DNA from: WHSW01 sp963742205
GTDB lineage: Bacteria; Actinomycetota; Thermoleophilia; Solirubrobacterales; 70-9
Direction: 5' to 3'
DNA: 64,000 bases
NCBI GenBank assembly: GCA_963742205.1
Contig: CAVUKZ010000004.1
Coordinates: 186,001 to 250,000, forward strand
The notes below the pieces were generated by a model that saw only the letters and a list, made by a program, of their open reading frames with translations, searched no databases and was not told the origin of the DNA. This document shows, in pieces, positions 55,727 through 64,000 of the stretch; within the stretch, counting starts at the first letter, position 1; the number at the start of each line of letters is the position of its first letter. The position numbers and the translations under genes were made by a program.

Positions 55727-56833
55727 ATGACGCACGACAGGTCGGTGAATGTGCTGGTCGTAGGCGGGGGGCAAGCCGGGCTCGCGATGGGTCGATGCCT
55801 CTCCGAGCGCGGCGTCTCCTTCGTGATCGCCGACTCGAATCCCGAGGTCGGCGATATGTGGCGTTCGCGCTGGCGGTCGCTCAAGCTGTTCACCGCGGGC
55901 CAGTACAACGGCTTGCCGGGGATGCCCTTCCCGGCGGACCCCGATACCTACCCCGGCAAGGACGACGTGGCCGACTTCCTGCGGAGCTACGTCGAGAAGT
56001 TCGAGCTGCCGGTGCGGCTGAGCACCACCGTCACGCGCCTGAGCCGATCGGGCGCCCGCTATCTCGCGGAAACGACGACCGAGCCGATCGAGGCCGACCA
56101 AGTCGTCGTCGCTACCGGCCCCTTCCAGGTCCCCTTCACACCCAAGGCCGCCGACGACCTCGACGCTGGGGTAACCCAGCTTCACAGCGCTAACTACCAG
56201 GGCCCAGCTGACCTGCCCGAGGGCCGAATTCTTGTGATCGGCGCTGCCAACTCGGGCCAGCAGATTGCACTGGAGCTTGCCCAGGCCTCCCGCGAGGTCG
56301 AGATTTCAGTTGGCCAGAAGCTGCCGACGCTGCCGCAGCGCTGGCTCGGGCGCGATCTGTGGTGGTGGTTGACGACGCTGAAAGTCGCCAGCGTCCCGGT
56401 GTCGTCACGGCTGGGCCAGCGCCTGTCCCAGCGCGATGTTGTCATCGGTGGCGGCTTGCGTGAGCTGCGCCGGCACGGTGTCGGCGTCCGGCCGCGGGTC
56501 ACCGGAGCCAGCGGACGGACGATCAACTTCGAGAGCGGCGAGTCAGCCGACTACGACGGGTTCGTCTGGGCCACTGGATTTCGGATCGACCACTCGTGGA
56601 TCGACGTCCCCGAGGTCAAGGACGAGCGCGGCAAGGTTCGGCATATCCGTGGCGTCACCGGTTCACCCGGCCTGTATCTCCTCGGGATGACCTGGCAGCA
56701 CACGCGGACCTCGGCATTGCTTGGATGGGTTGGCAATGACGCCGCCTACCTGGCTGACGTAATCCAAGGGAAGGAGAGCAATGCACACGCATCACGAAGT
56801 CAACTTCAGCACCGACACAGAAGGGCTGGATGA
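55727..56833 (+). CDS. Flavin-containing monooxygenase-like NAD(P)/FAD oxidoreductase
   Basis: 368 residues. Two Rossmann motifs: NVLVVGGGQAGLAMGRCL (residue ~8) and ILVIGAANSGQQIALELA (~165). 'WRSRWRSLKLFTAGQYNGLP' matches CzcO/trimethylamine-monooxygenase relatives. Its last 53 nt overlap the multicopper oxidase start in another frame, and its tail (HASRSQLQHRHRRAG) looks like run-on sequence. Probably one operon: HD protein, monooxygenase, multicopper oxidase. Confidence 0.87.
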   Translation: MTHDRSVNVLVVGGGQAGLAMGRCLSERGVSFVIADSNPEVGDMWRSRWRSLKLFTAGQYNGLPGMPFPADPDTYPGKDDVADFLRSYVEKFELPVRLSTTVTRLSRSGARYLAETTTEPIEADQVVVATGPFQVPFTPKAADDLDAGVTQLHSANYQGPADLPEGRILVIGAANSGQQIALELAQASREVEISVGQKLPTLPQRWLGRDLWWWLTTLKVASVPVSSRLGQRLSQRDVVIGGGLRELRRHGVGVRPRVTGASGRTINFESGESADYDGFVWATGFRIDHSWIDVPEVKDERGKVRHIRGVTGSPGLYLLGMTWQHTRTSALLGWVGNDAAYLADVIQGKESNAHASRSQLQHRHRRAG

Positions 56834-58418
56834 GGCCAAGAGGCCCGAAGTCATTCGACTTCGTGACGGCGCGACCCACGAGATCGCGATCAGCCCGGTC
56901 CGGAAGCGGATCAACGACCACGAAGTCCGGATGCTGGGCTACAACGGCTCGATCCCCGGCCCGACCCTTCACGTAGACCAAAACAGCGAGGTCACGGTTG
57001 AGGCGACCAACCTCGGCGATGTCGACGCGACGCTCCATTGGCACGGGCTGAGGCTCGAGAACCGGTTTGACGGCGTGCCCGAGGAGACTCAAGCGCCGAT
57101 CCCCCATGGCGGCAAGTTCACCTACCGCCTCCAGTTCCCCGATCCCGGCTTCTACTGGTACCACCCGCACATCCGTGAGGACTTCGCCCAGGAGATGGGC
57201 CTCTATGCGGGGATCATCGTCGAGCCCGACGACCCGGATTATTGGCCGCCGGTTGACCGTCAACTGGCGATCACGTTGGACGACATCCTGATCGAGGACG
57301 GGCAGATCGCCCCCTTTGAGTCCTCCGGACCGACCTTCACGGCGATGGGCCGCTTCGGCAACGTGATGCTGACCAACGGCGAGACCGATTACCGGACCGA
57401 GGCGAAAGTCGGCGAGGTCATCCGGTTGCACGTGGTCGATACGGCTAACACCCGGATCTTCAACTTCGCGGTCAACGGCGCGCGGATGAAACTCGTCGGC
57501 GGCGACAGCGGCCGCGTTGAGCGCGAGGAGTTCATCGACGAGGTGCTGCTCTCCCCATCCGAGCGGGTGATCGTTGACGTCCTCTTCGACCAGCCCGGCG
57601 AGGTGGTCCTCGAAAACCGCACCCCGGACCGCACCTACGAGCTTGGCCACATCACCGTCGAAGGCGAAGCCGCTGGAGAGGCGGCAGCGGCTTTCGACGA
57701 GCTGCGCGTCGATCCTGAACTGTCGGCGGAGCGTGAGCGCGTCCAGGCCGACATCGACCGCGAGCCCGACAAGACGCTGGCTTTTGTCTCAGAGATGCCG
57801 ATCCTCTACGGCTCCGAGACTTCGGACGCTGCGCAGTACGTCTGCCCGATGCATCCCGAGGTCACCGCCTCTGAACAGGCCGCCTGCCCGAAGTGCGGAA
57901 TGAAGCTGATTCCGGCCGACCAAGTCCCCGGTGCCGGCGAAGGCGACCAGCACCACGGGCAAGAAGGTCACGGGCCCGGGCACGACCACGCCGACGGGCT
58001 CGAATGGGAAGACCTGATGCCGGAGATCAACCGCCAGACCAACACGACCAACATGATCTGGCGGCTGGTCGACAGGGAGACGGAGGCTGAGAATGCCGGC
58101 ATCACCTGGGCCTTCCGCGTTGGCGATCGAGTCAAGATCCGCCTAGCCAACGAGATGGACCAAGAACACCCGATGCACCACCCGTTCCACATTCACGGCG
58201 CGGGACGCTTCTTGGTCCTGAGTCGTGACGGCGAGCCCGAGGGGAACTTCGTCTGGAAGGACACAGTGCTTCTTCGCGCCGGCCAGACGATCGACATCCT
58301 TTTGGACGTCACTAACCCCGGCCTGTGGATGGCTCACTGCCACATCGCCGAACACACCGAGAGCGGGATGATGTTCAGCTTCGACGTCGCGCCGGCGGCC
58401 GACGCCGAGTCCAGCTAG
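56781..58418 (+). CDS. Multicopper oxidase with inserted heavy-metal-binding motif
   Basis: 545-residue laccase-like oxidase. Copper ligands: LHWHGLRLE (~88), YWYHPHIRED (~127), HPMHHPFHIHGAG (~465) and MAHCHIAEHTESGM (~518). Between domains 2 and 3, residues ~353-378 read YVCPMHPEV..CPKCGMKLIP, the heavy-metal-binding motif usually found on CopA/CusB-type metal exporters. A His-rich linker follows (HHGQEGHGPGHDHADG). No signal peptide or Tat motif is seen at ATG 56781, unlike most family members. It likely oxidises Cu(I) or another metal/organic substrate. ATG has a GGAAGGAG ribosome site. Confidence 0.92.
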   Translation: MHTHHEVNFSTDTEGLDEAKRPEVIRLRDGATHEIAISPVRKRINDHEVRMLGYNGSIPGPTLHVDQNSEVTVEATNLGDVDATLHWHGLRLENRFDGVPEETQAPIPHGGKFTYRLQFPDPGFYWYHPHIREDFAQEMGLYAGIIVEPDDPDYWPPVDRQLAITLDDILIEDGQIAPFESSGPTFTAMGRFGNVMLTNGETDYRTEAKVGEVIRLHVVDTANTRIFNFAVNGARMKLVGGDSGRVEREEFIDEVLLSPSERVIVDVLFDQPGEVVLENRTPDRTYELGHITVEGEAAGEAAAAFDELRVDPELSAERERVQADIDREPDKTLAFVSEMPILYGSETSDAAQYVCPMHPEVTASEQAACPKCGMKLIPADQVPGAGEGDQHHGQEGHGPGHDHADGLEWEDLMPEINRQTNTTNMIWRLVDRETEAENAGITWAFRVGDRVKIRLANEMDQEHPMHHPFHIHGAGRFLVLSRDGEPEGNFVWKDTVLLRAGQTIDILLDVTNPGLWMAHCHIAEHTESGMMFSFDVAPAADAESS

Positions 58419-58431
58419 CGCGCGAGGTCGA

Positions 58432-59473
58432 TCAATCCCCCTTGACCTGATCGCGAAGCCGCTCGATCTGGCGCTGTTGGCGCTTGACGAGTTGCAGCAG
58501 GCGCTCGCCGTCGGCAGAGCTGAGCGGCGCGGCCTTGGCCGCGGTCGCGGTCCCCAGCTGCCCGTCGGCGTTGACGACCACCGCCTCGGTCGGCCCGGGG
58601 ATCGAGTGCCGTGATCCCGGCCATGAACGCCCTCGTCTGCGTGCCCTGGGTGCCGATCCGGATCGTCGCCGAGTCGGAGCCGAGGCCCTCGTTGCCGATC
58701 TCGATGTTGTCCGAGCGCACCCCGGTGATGTTGGCCCCCGCATCCGTGCCGAGGGCGATGTTGCGACGGCCGCGGACCTCGGCGAGGGCGCCCGAGCCGA
58801 CGCCGACGCTCGCGTTGCCGCTGATATTGCCCCGCAGCGCGCCGTCGCCGAGCGCGACATTGTCGAGGCCGGTCCTGTTGGCGAACAGCGCCGCTTGACC
58901 GGTCGCGACGTTTGCGTTGCCGGTCGTGTTGAGGAACAGCGCGTCGGCGCCAGTGGCGACGTTGCCGATGCCCTCCGTGTTCGAAACCAACGCGTCGTCG
59001 CCGGTCGCGACGTTGTGCTCGCCGGTCGTGTTCTGGCCCAGCGCGTCGATGCCGGTGGCGACGTTGTTGGTGCCGGTCGTGTTGTCCCCGAGCGCGTTGG
59101 AGCCGGTCGCGACGTTGCGCTCGCCGGTGGTGTTGTCCCTGAGCGCGCTAATGCCGGTGGCGACGTTCAGGCTGCCGGTGGTGTTGGAGGTCAGCGCCGC
59201 GAAGCCGGTGGCGACGTTGCTGGAGCCGGTTGTGTTCGGGAGCTTCACCGGCTCCAACAACGTCGGTCTGGGCCGCCGCTTGCAGCGCGCCCTGGCCGGT
59301 GGCAACGTTGAGGCTGCCGCTGGTGAGGTTGGGCATCACCAGGCGTTGAATTGGGCTGGCCGGCGGCGGCGTTGTTGGCGACGTCGAAACAGACGCTGCC
59401 GACGGAGGCCTGGCTCTCCGAGGCGCCGGCGCCGAGGCCGAGCGCGCAGAGTACGAGCTGGCGCAGGCTTCAA
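58432..59473 (-). CDS. Secreted repeat protein (NTTGxxNVATG beta-roll surface protein), several frame changes
   Basis: Actinobacterial surface protein related in style to YadA-head repeats. It reads from TTG 59473, with signal-like LVLCALGLGAGASESQAS, then MPNLTSGSLNVATGQGAL, then about ten 17-residue repeats, then SDNIEIGNEGLGSDSATIRI, and a C-terminal coiled coil (QLVKRQQRQIERLRDQVKGD). Frame changes occur near 59465, 59350, 59250-59290 and 58607. The tail frame stops at 58432. It converges on the multicopper oxidase, 13 nt away. Role is unknown, possibly adhesion. Confidence 0.75.
58790..59240 (-). repeat. Tandem 51-bp repeats encoding NTTGxxNVATGxxALxx
   Basis: About nine imperfect 51-bp units encode the 17-residue pattern N-T-T-G-x-x-N-V-A-T-G-x-x-A-L-x-x within the surface-protein gene. 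The last units diverge (NRTGLDNVALGDGALRG, NISGNASVGVGSGALAE). Such repeats can change number by recombination. Confidence 0.85.
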
Positions 59474-59475
59474 GC

Positions 59476-59719
59476 GGCGCGCGGCGCCGGCGGCGCCTCG
59501 GACATTCGCATCGGCGGCACGGCGCTGACAGATCGCGTGCTCGTCGCGGGCGGCGGCGGGGGAGCCGCGGGCATCGCGTGTTTCGATGGGCCCAACCCCG
59601 CCGGAGGCGGCGGGGGTGGAGAGTCCGGTCAGCCCGGGGTCGGCCCGGGTGATTGCTCCGACGGCAGCGGCGGCGGAGGGGGAACGCAGAGCGAAGGGGG
59701 AACCGCCCCGCCGTCGGAC
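59476..59719 (+). pseudogene. Fragment of a glycine-rich secreted protein, truncated at both ends
   Basis: Reads GGASDIRIGGTALTDRVLVA then GGGGGAAGIACFDGPNPAGG.., the core of the bacterial Gly_rich domain. It has no start: the 5' side is cut 2 nt from the start of the divergent repeat protein. It has no stop before tRNA-Thr at 59720, into which the frame runs. A complete gene would be several hundred residues longer. It looks like a leftover from a deletion or rearrangement at the tRNA. Confidence 0.6.
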
Positions 59720-59792
59720 GCCGGCGTAGCTCAGTTGGTAGAGCACTTCACTCGTGATGAACGGGTCATCGGTTCAAGTCCGATCGCCGGCT
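59720..59792 (+). tRNA. tRNA-Thr (anticodon CGT)
   Basis: 73-nt cloverleaf. Acceptor GCCGGCG/CGCCGGC, D arm GCTC-AGTTGGTA-GAGC, anticodon loop CTCGTGA with CGT at positions 34-36, T arm ATCGG-TTCAAGT-CCGAT, discriminator T. It decodes ACG, a common Thr codon in GC-rich genomes. The top pair of the anticodon stem (27-43) is C-C instead of C-G. No CCA is encoded. Confidence 0.95.
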
Positions 59793-59811
59793 TCGCATCA
59801 TCAAGCGGTAT

Positions 59812-59833
59812 GCGGCTCCCGAGAGGGGGCCGC
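59812..59833. terminator. Hairpin downstream of tRNA-Thr
   Basis: GCGGCTCCC (59812-59820), loop GAGA, GGGGGCCGC (59825-59833): a 9-bp GC stem with one T-G pair, 20 nt past the tRNA end. The position fits the tRNA terminator, though no U-run follows. Confidence 0.6.
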
Positions 59834-60106
59834 TTCGCGTTGGGGGGCAAGGGATGGGGCAAGGGTTCGACGCGAGAGGGGCGCGCAAGCCCGCTCGTTG
59901 GGCTTGTAGGACGCGGCGGCAACGAGATGACTGGGCTCGGACGCGAGTTTCCGACACAACTTCGTAAGCCCGGGCCCGCCGCCCTGGGCAGTGGCGCTTC
60001 GCACCCCCCTGGTCTGGCAGGAGTGTCGCCCTTCGGGTCGAAGCGGACCTACTGGCTCTCGGCGCTCCGGCGCCCGAGGGTCCCACCGCGATCAAGGAGG
60101 CCACCG
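59834..60106. other. Non-coding gap, no gene recognised
   Basis: Between the tRNA hairpin and the surface-protein gene I see no credible reading frame. It contains a small hairpin CTTCG-GGT-CGAAG at about 60032-60044 and ends in a strong AAGGAGG ribosome site for GTG 60107. Promoter elements could not be placed with confidence. Confidence 0.5.
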
Positions 60107-60770
60107 GTGCGTCCACGCCTCACCTACGCGAACGTCGTCTCATCCGCAGCCCTGTTTCTCGCGCTGACCGGGGGCGTCGTCTACGCGGCCGGACAGATCT
60201 GGGACCAAGGACATCGCTAACGAAGCGGTGACCACGCCGAAGCTCGCCGACGAGGCCGTGAAGGCGATCAAGCTCGCTCCGCAGTCGGTTGGGCCGACGC
60301 GACTGCGCCCGGCGTCGGTGATCGCGGCGAAGATCGAACCCGGTGCGGTGACTCCCTCGAAGCTCAAGTTCGCGGTCTTCTACGTCGCCAGCCCCAGCGG
60401 CGGGTCGCAACCGGTGACCTCTTCTACGGCCCCCTATCCGATCACCGGCGGACATTGGACCCAGGGACCCGAGCAGATCAACGTCATCTTCGGCGAAGGC
60501 ACCGCGACACTCGCCTACGACGGCTCGGGCTCGGGCTCGTGCCAGGTCTTCTTCGACGTTCGACTCGACGGCCAGCAGGTCGGCGGCGGCCAGCTTCAGA
60601 CGAGCTCGACGACCCCCGAGCGGGTCAGCCAGAGCCTCGGAGCGCAGCCAGAGATCGGCCCGCTGAGCCCGGAGACGCGGACGATGACAGTTCAGGTCGG
60701 CTCGAACGGCGACTGCACTCCCGCCTCGACGATCGACTCGACGCGATTCAAGGTGCTCGACTTCGGCTGA
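60107..60770 (+). CDS. Secreted 'LTYANV'-type surface protein, one frame change
   Basis: ~220 residues repaired, starting at GTG 60107 behind AAGGAGG. The N-terminus VRPRLTYANVVSSAALFLAL then TGGVVYAA is the signal anchor characteristic of this Solirubrobacterales family. One extra C at about 60207 changes frame; the rest reads KDIANEAVTTPKLADEAVKA and IEPGAVTPSKLKFAVFYVAS, ending in FKVLDFG. The extracellular beta domain is of unknown function. Confidence 0.8.
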
Positions 60771-60844
60771 GGAGGCGGGCCCGGGCGGCCGGGCGAGTTG
60801 CGCTTCGCATGGGAACGGAACTCTCGCGAGATACTGCGCGGGCG

Positions 60845-61231
60845 ATGGCGCAGCAAAACGTGGAGATCGTGCGCGAGGCCTGGGATGCCTACTCGCGTGG
60901 CGACTACGATCGCGTCGCGGGGTTCCACGACGCCCACATAGTCGTGGTCACCTTGGAGGACGGTGTCGTCTACGGCAACGACGCCGTGCTGGCGAACTAC
61001 AAACGCTGGAACGAAGCCTGGGAGAGCGCCGAGACAACCCTCGAGGAGGTGATCGGGCACGGAGACCGCGTGTTCCTGACGGTTCGATTCCACGGCCGTG
61101 GTCGAGCGAGCGGGGTCGAAGTCGAAAGCCGCTTCTATGAGCTCTACACGCTGCGCGACGGCAAGGTTCTGCGCATAGATCAGTACGAACATCGGGCCGA
61201 CGCCCTCGAAGCCGCCGGGCTGTCGGAGTAG
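60845..61231 (+). CDS. SnoaL/NTF2-like protein
   Basis: 128 residues from ATG 60845: MAQQNVEIVREAWDAYSRGD is the standard opening of SnoaL-like ketosteroid-isomerase-fold proteins, and 'ESRFYELYTLRDGKVLRIDQ' the standard ending. An upstream ATG at 60809 is possible. Small-molecule binding or isomerase roles vary; none can be assigned. Confidence 0.87.
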   Translation: MAQQNVEIVREAWDAYSRGDYDRVAGFHDAHIVVVTLEDGVVYGNDAVLANYKRWNEAWESAETTLEEVIGHGDRVFLTVRFHGRGRASGVEVESRFYELYTLRDGKVLRIDQYEHRADALEAAGLSE

Positions 61232-61325
61232 CGGCGCGGTCACGCCGCGACCTCGATCACCGGCAGAGCGAGTCCCTCCCGTTTATCTGTGAATGGGTGG
61301 AAACCCGGGCTCTCCGGCGCAAAAC

Positions 61326-62237
61326 TCACGCAGCATCGCCGAGCTCCTTCTCGTAGACCGCCCAGCCGATGGCAGGCGCCATCCCCGCGCGCTCGTAGAG
61401 GCGGAAGGCGCCGCTGTCGCTCGCCGCGTCAGCGCCGAGCCCGACGCTGTGCTCGCCGCGCGCCCAGAACCGCCCGAACGCGTCGCCGAGAAGCCCCGCG
61501 CCCACGCCTTGCTTGCGCCACGGGCGACGCGTGAAGAGCGTGTCGACCCAGCCGCCGCCGTTCTTGTCGCCCCTGCAGCTTGTTCCGGCGGCGATCTCAT
61601 CTCCGGCGCGGACGACGCACCAGAGCGTCGGGTCGAAGCGCGCGCTCCTGAGGTGCCTCTTCGACCACCATTCGAAGTCGCGCGGCGTGAAGTCCCAGGT
61701 CTCCGCGAACGCCTCCTGGACCGCGGCGTGGAACTCGAGCGCGTCACGCTGCGGGTCGAACGGGACGACGCGCAGCCCCTCCGGCCACTCGGGCGGGGGC
61801 GGCGGCGCGTTGAGCTCGATACGCAGCTCGAGCTCGAAGTGCACGGCGCGATAGCCGAGCGACTCGAGCAGCTTGCGGGCGGCGGAGTCAGCCTCGAAGA
61901 CATCGTTTTGGATCCTGCCCGCGCCGCCGCGGGCCGCCTCCTCCTCGAGCACGGTCGCCATCAGCTTCCCGATCCCGCGCCCGAGCGCGTCGGGGTGGAC
62001 AGACCCCTCGACGTTCCAGAGCTCGCCTCGCTCGCGCACCCAGCCGTAGCCGATGATGCGGTCGCCGTCACGGACGACGCGCACGTCCCGCTCGAGGTCG
62101 AGCTCTGACCACTCGTCCTCCAGATCGGCTTGCGAGAACCGGGACTCGCCGTACAGCGACGACTCGAGCGCTCGGACGACCTCGGTCACCGCCGCTGCGT
62201 CGGCGGCGGCAGCGGGTGAGAGAAAGGCGCGCTCCAT
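61326..62237 (-). CDS. Tandem-GNAT acetyltransferase
   Basis: 303 residues with two GNAT folds. Residues 1-150: VEGSVHPDALGRGIGKLMATV; residues 160-300: VDTLFTRRPWRKQGVGAGLL, both acetyl-CoA loops. The layout resembles mycothiol synthase (MshD), but length and sequence do not prove it. ATG 62237. Confidence 0.85.
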   Translation of the reverse strand: MERAFLSPAAAADAAAVTEVVRALESSLYGESRFSQADLEDEWSELDLERDVRVVRDGDRIIGYGWVRERGELWNVEGSVHPDALGRGIGKLMATVLEEEAARGGAGRIQNDVFEADSAARKLLESLGYRAVHFELELRIELNAPPPPPEWPEGLRVVPFDPQRDALEFHAAVQEAFAETWDFTPRDFEWWSKRHLRSARFDPTLWCVVRAGDEIAAGTSCRGDKNGGGWVDTLFTRRPWRKQGVGAGLLGDAFGRFWARGEHSVGLGADAASDSGAFRLYERAGMAPAIGWAVYEKELGDAA

Positions 62238-62619
62238 GTCGGCGGCACGCTATGACATCGGGGATGCCCACACTCCTGCTGTGAGGCACGAGGAGGCGTG
62301 CCCGGCGGATTGCGACGATCAAGAGTCCCAGCAATGCGACGGTCTACGCCGCCGACGGAGCGCAGAGCCCTTAAGGGCGGCAACATCGTCGTCCACTGAG
62401 GAATCGTTGGAGGTTTGATGCAGCCGACCTCTTGGCCGGGACGACCCTTGATGGTTTCTCGGGCGGTGGACCGCGAGCTACTTGCTGGCGCATCCGTGGC
62501 GCACGAAGGGGGAAGGCGAAGGCGTGAATGGCGCGGTGCGCGAGCACATACATACCAGTCACCTCCGCGGGCGAACGCGACCCAGAGCAAACGGGCACGC
62601 CGACTCGGCGTGATGTTCG
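62238..62619. other. Intergenic region without a confident gene
   Basis: 382 nt between convergent-facing genes. A 72-codon plus-strand frame from about 62418 has a GGAGG six bases upstream, but its product is Arg/Ala-rich without protein-like character and it runs into the next gene. I do not call it. Nothing else is recognised. Confidence 0.4.
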
Positions 62620-63978
62620 TTACCGCAGCCTGAACTGGACGCTGCTCGTCGCTGTCTCATTGGCGGCATCGACCGCGGTGCGGGCGTCGACGGTCACCGT
62701 AGAGCGCTTCAGCTTGCGCTCGGGAAGCGACTTCAGCCGCCGGAGATCGCGCCTCCGCTTGAGCTTCAGGCCGACCGCGCGCTGCGCGTTTGCCGGAAGC
62801 GAGATGGTCTTCGAGCGCAGCTTGAGGCGACGAGGCTTAGCCGTAGTACGGCGCGCGATGGTCACGGTTCCTGTGAGCGTCAACCCGCAAGCGGCATCCG
62901 GGCAGCCGACCGTGACCTCGATCTTGTCCGGCGATTGGCGCTTGGCGGCGGTGAGGTCGAGGGCCTTACACAGGCATCGGGGCGCCTGGATCTCCATAGC
63001 GCTCCAAATGCGGCGGATCGAAGTGCAGGTCATGGATCGTGCCGATGTCCTCAGGGGTGGCAACAAGAATCTGATCTCCCTGCGCCGCCAGGGCTCCGCC
63101 GAAGAAGCAGCCGAAGGATCCGCGCTCCTCGCCGGTCGGTGAGAAGCGGGTTACCGCACCGGGCGTCCGCGAGATCAAGTAGCGGACATAGATCGACCCG
63201 TCCGCGGTGGTCGCCAGGGGCCAGGTCCCGGCCGTCGCCGGTGCCTCGGGCGGAACGGCCTCGAACTCTCCAAACGCGCGCACAAAGACGCCACCGGCGG
63301 TGAACTCCTGGATTCGACCGGTGCCGGCATCGGCAACGTAGACCTCTCCCGTGGGGCCGGTTGCGATGCCGGCGGGCTTCACAAACTGCCCCGGGCCTGT
63401 GCCGGCGCCCCCCCATGTCGCGAGAAATACTCCGGTCGGAGAAAGCTTTTGGATGCGGTGATTACCCGTGTCGGCCACGTAGACGTTGCTGGCCGAGTCG
63501 ACGGCGATGGCCGTCGGGCCTTGAAATTCGCCCGTCAGCAGAGCCCGCGCTGCCGACCTCGCGGAGCAGGGCGCCCTGCTGGCTGAACTGCTGAAGCTTG
63601 TTCATCTGGGTGTCCGCGAGCCAGATCTCGCCGGCGCCGCGCGCGCGCGCGCGCGCGCGCGCGCGCGCGCGCGCGCGCGCGCGCGCCGGTGACCGCAAGG
63701 TCGAGCGCTGAATCGGCGGCGGTGGCATCGAAGCCTCCGATCGGCTGGCCGGTTGGATCGAAGATCGCGATCTGTGGGCTGAAGATGCCGGTCGGCGACA
63801 GGCCGATCACGTGTCCCGCGTCGTCGACGTCGATCGCAACGCCGCCGGGCCCATCTTGCGTCGAGACCAGACCAAACGCACCCTGGGCGGGAGACGGGTT
63901 ACCACTCGCGAGCAGCAGGGCGGATGCGGACAGCAATGCGAGGGAAAGGCGAATGGGTACGGGCATCGTGCTGCTCAC
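62620..63978 (-). CDS. Secreted NHL-repeat beta-propeller protein, broken by frame changes and a CG tract
   Basis: ~450 residues repaired, from GTG 63978 (or ATG 63966). A signal peptide (PIRLSLALLSASALLLASG) precedes NHL blades: GGVAIDVDDAGHVIGLS, GEIWLADTQMNKLQQFSQQG, SNVYVADTGNHRIQKLSPTG and GEVYVADAGTGRIQEFTAGG. A C-terminal domain reads PDKIEVTVGCPDAACGLTLT.. to TATSSVQFRLR. Frame changes lie at the CG tract (63638-63688), about 63530 and about 62968. It probably binds sugar or protein ligands outside the cell. Confidence 0.78.
63638..63688. repeat. 51-nt alternating CG tract inside NHL gene
   Basis: An uninterrupted CG alternation, (CG)25 plus C. It inserts Ala-Arg repeats between SALDLAVTGA and GEIWLADT, where no insertion is expected, and shifts the frame by one. 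It could form Z-DNA and slip, or be an assembly artefact near a contig edge. Confidence 0.9.
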
Positions 63979-64000
63979 GACGGCGGCTACTGCCTCGTCT

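Noticed and set aside
58415..58418. A fifth CTAG shared-stop pair at the end of the multicopper oxidase
   Set aside because: The minus-strand frame ending there is not the frame of the natural C-terminal coiled coil, which stops at 58432, so the two genes do not really overlap.
58790..59240. Tandem repeats considered as a CRISPR array
   Set aside because: Units are contiguous 51-bp coding repeats without unique spacers and keep a protein pattern.
62415..62633. 72-codon frame with GGAGG upstream
   Set aside because: Arg/Ala-rich product without recognisable structure, overlapping the end of the NHL gene; evidence too weak.

Overview
This is a very GC-rich, densely coded window from an actinobacterium. 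The gene order and several protein families point to the Thermoleophilia/Solirubrobacterales: secreted proteins starting with an 'LTYANV' signal anchor, surface proteins with NTTGxxNVATG repeats, the 'INGQVKSVDIG' surface family, and many GTG/TTG starts. That placement is inferred from family resemblance, not measured. Most genes are chromosomal metabolism. I see no phage, plasmid, IS or CRISPR module, and one tRNA gene (Thr, CGT).

Layout. 1-5.2 kb, minus strand: GH38 alpha-mannosidase (runs off the left edge), GH4 glycosidase, SDR dehydrogenase and copper amine oxidase, one tight operon. 5.3-10.8 kb, plus strand: DeoR regulator, a gutted SIS-domain isomerase, a complete sugar ABC transporter (binding protein, two permeases, ATPase) and a gutted inosose-dehydratase-like gene; together a carbohydrate uptake and breakdown locus around a divergent operator region. 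11-23 kb: small membrane protein, acetyltransferase, FAD monooxygenase, two secreted proteins, amidase, YbhN-like membrane protein, cupin, WD40-like protein, M19 dipeptidase and a membrane metallophosphoesterase. 23-30 kb: a STAS/HATPase partner-switch pair, sulfotransferase, polysaccharide deacetylase, a peptidoglycan amidase fused to three glycosyltransferase domains, and a sulfite-oxidase-type molybdoenzyme. 31-39.6 kb: lctP-glcD-glcE-glcF-aceB operon and convergent glycerate kinase, a lactate/glycolate/glyoxylate module. 39.7-46 kb: Na+/H+ antiporter, a copper-type (CsoR-like) double operator driving a Met-rich membrane protein, an ArsR-type regulator and three alpha/beta hydrolases. 46-53 kb: cNMP-binding/thioredoxin-reductase fusion, zinc-ribbon protein, a PLP decarboxylase fused to a glyoxalase domain, an FAD amine oxidase divergent from a TetR gene, and a PotD-like polyamine-binding lipoprotein. 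53-59 kb: small proteins, HD-domain protein, flavin monooxygenase and a multicopper oxidase carrying an inserted heavy-metal-binding motif. 59-64 kb: repeat-rich secreted proteins, tRNA-Thr, SnoaL-like and GNAT proteins and an NHL-repeat protein broken by a 51-nt alternating CG tract.

A striking feature of the window is damage. About twenty single-base frame changes interrupt otherwise well-conserved genes, most of them +1 in GC runs, and two or three genes show large internal deletions or truncations. The density and the mild nature of the frame changes suggest uncorrected sequencing indels in a draft or metagenome assembly. The gutted genes flanking the sugar transporter and the truncated Gly-rich gene beside the tRNA cannot be explained by single-base errors and look like real deletions or misjoins. 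Where a gene is interrupted I give the span from start to stop of the repaired reading and state where the frame changes.
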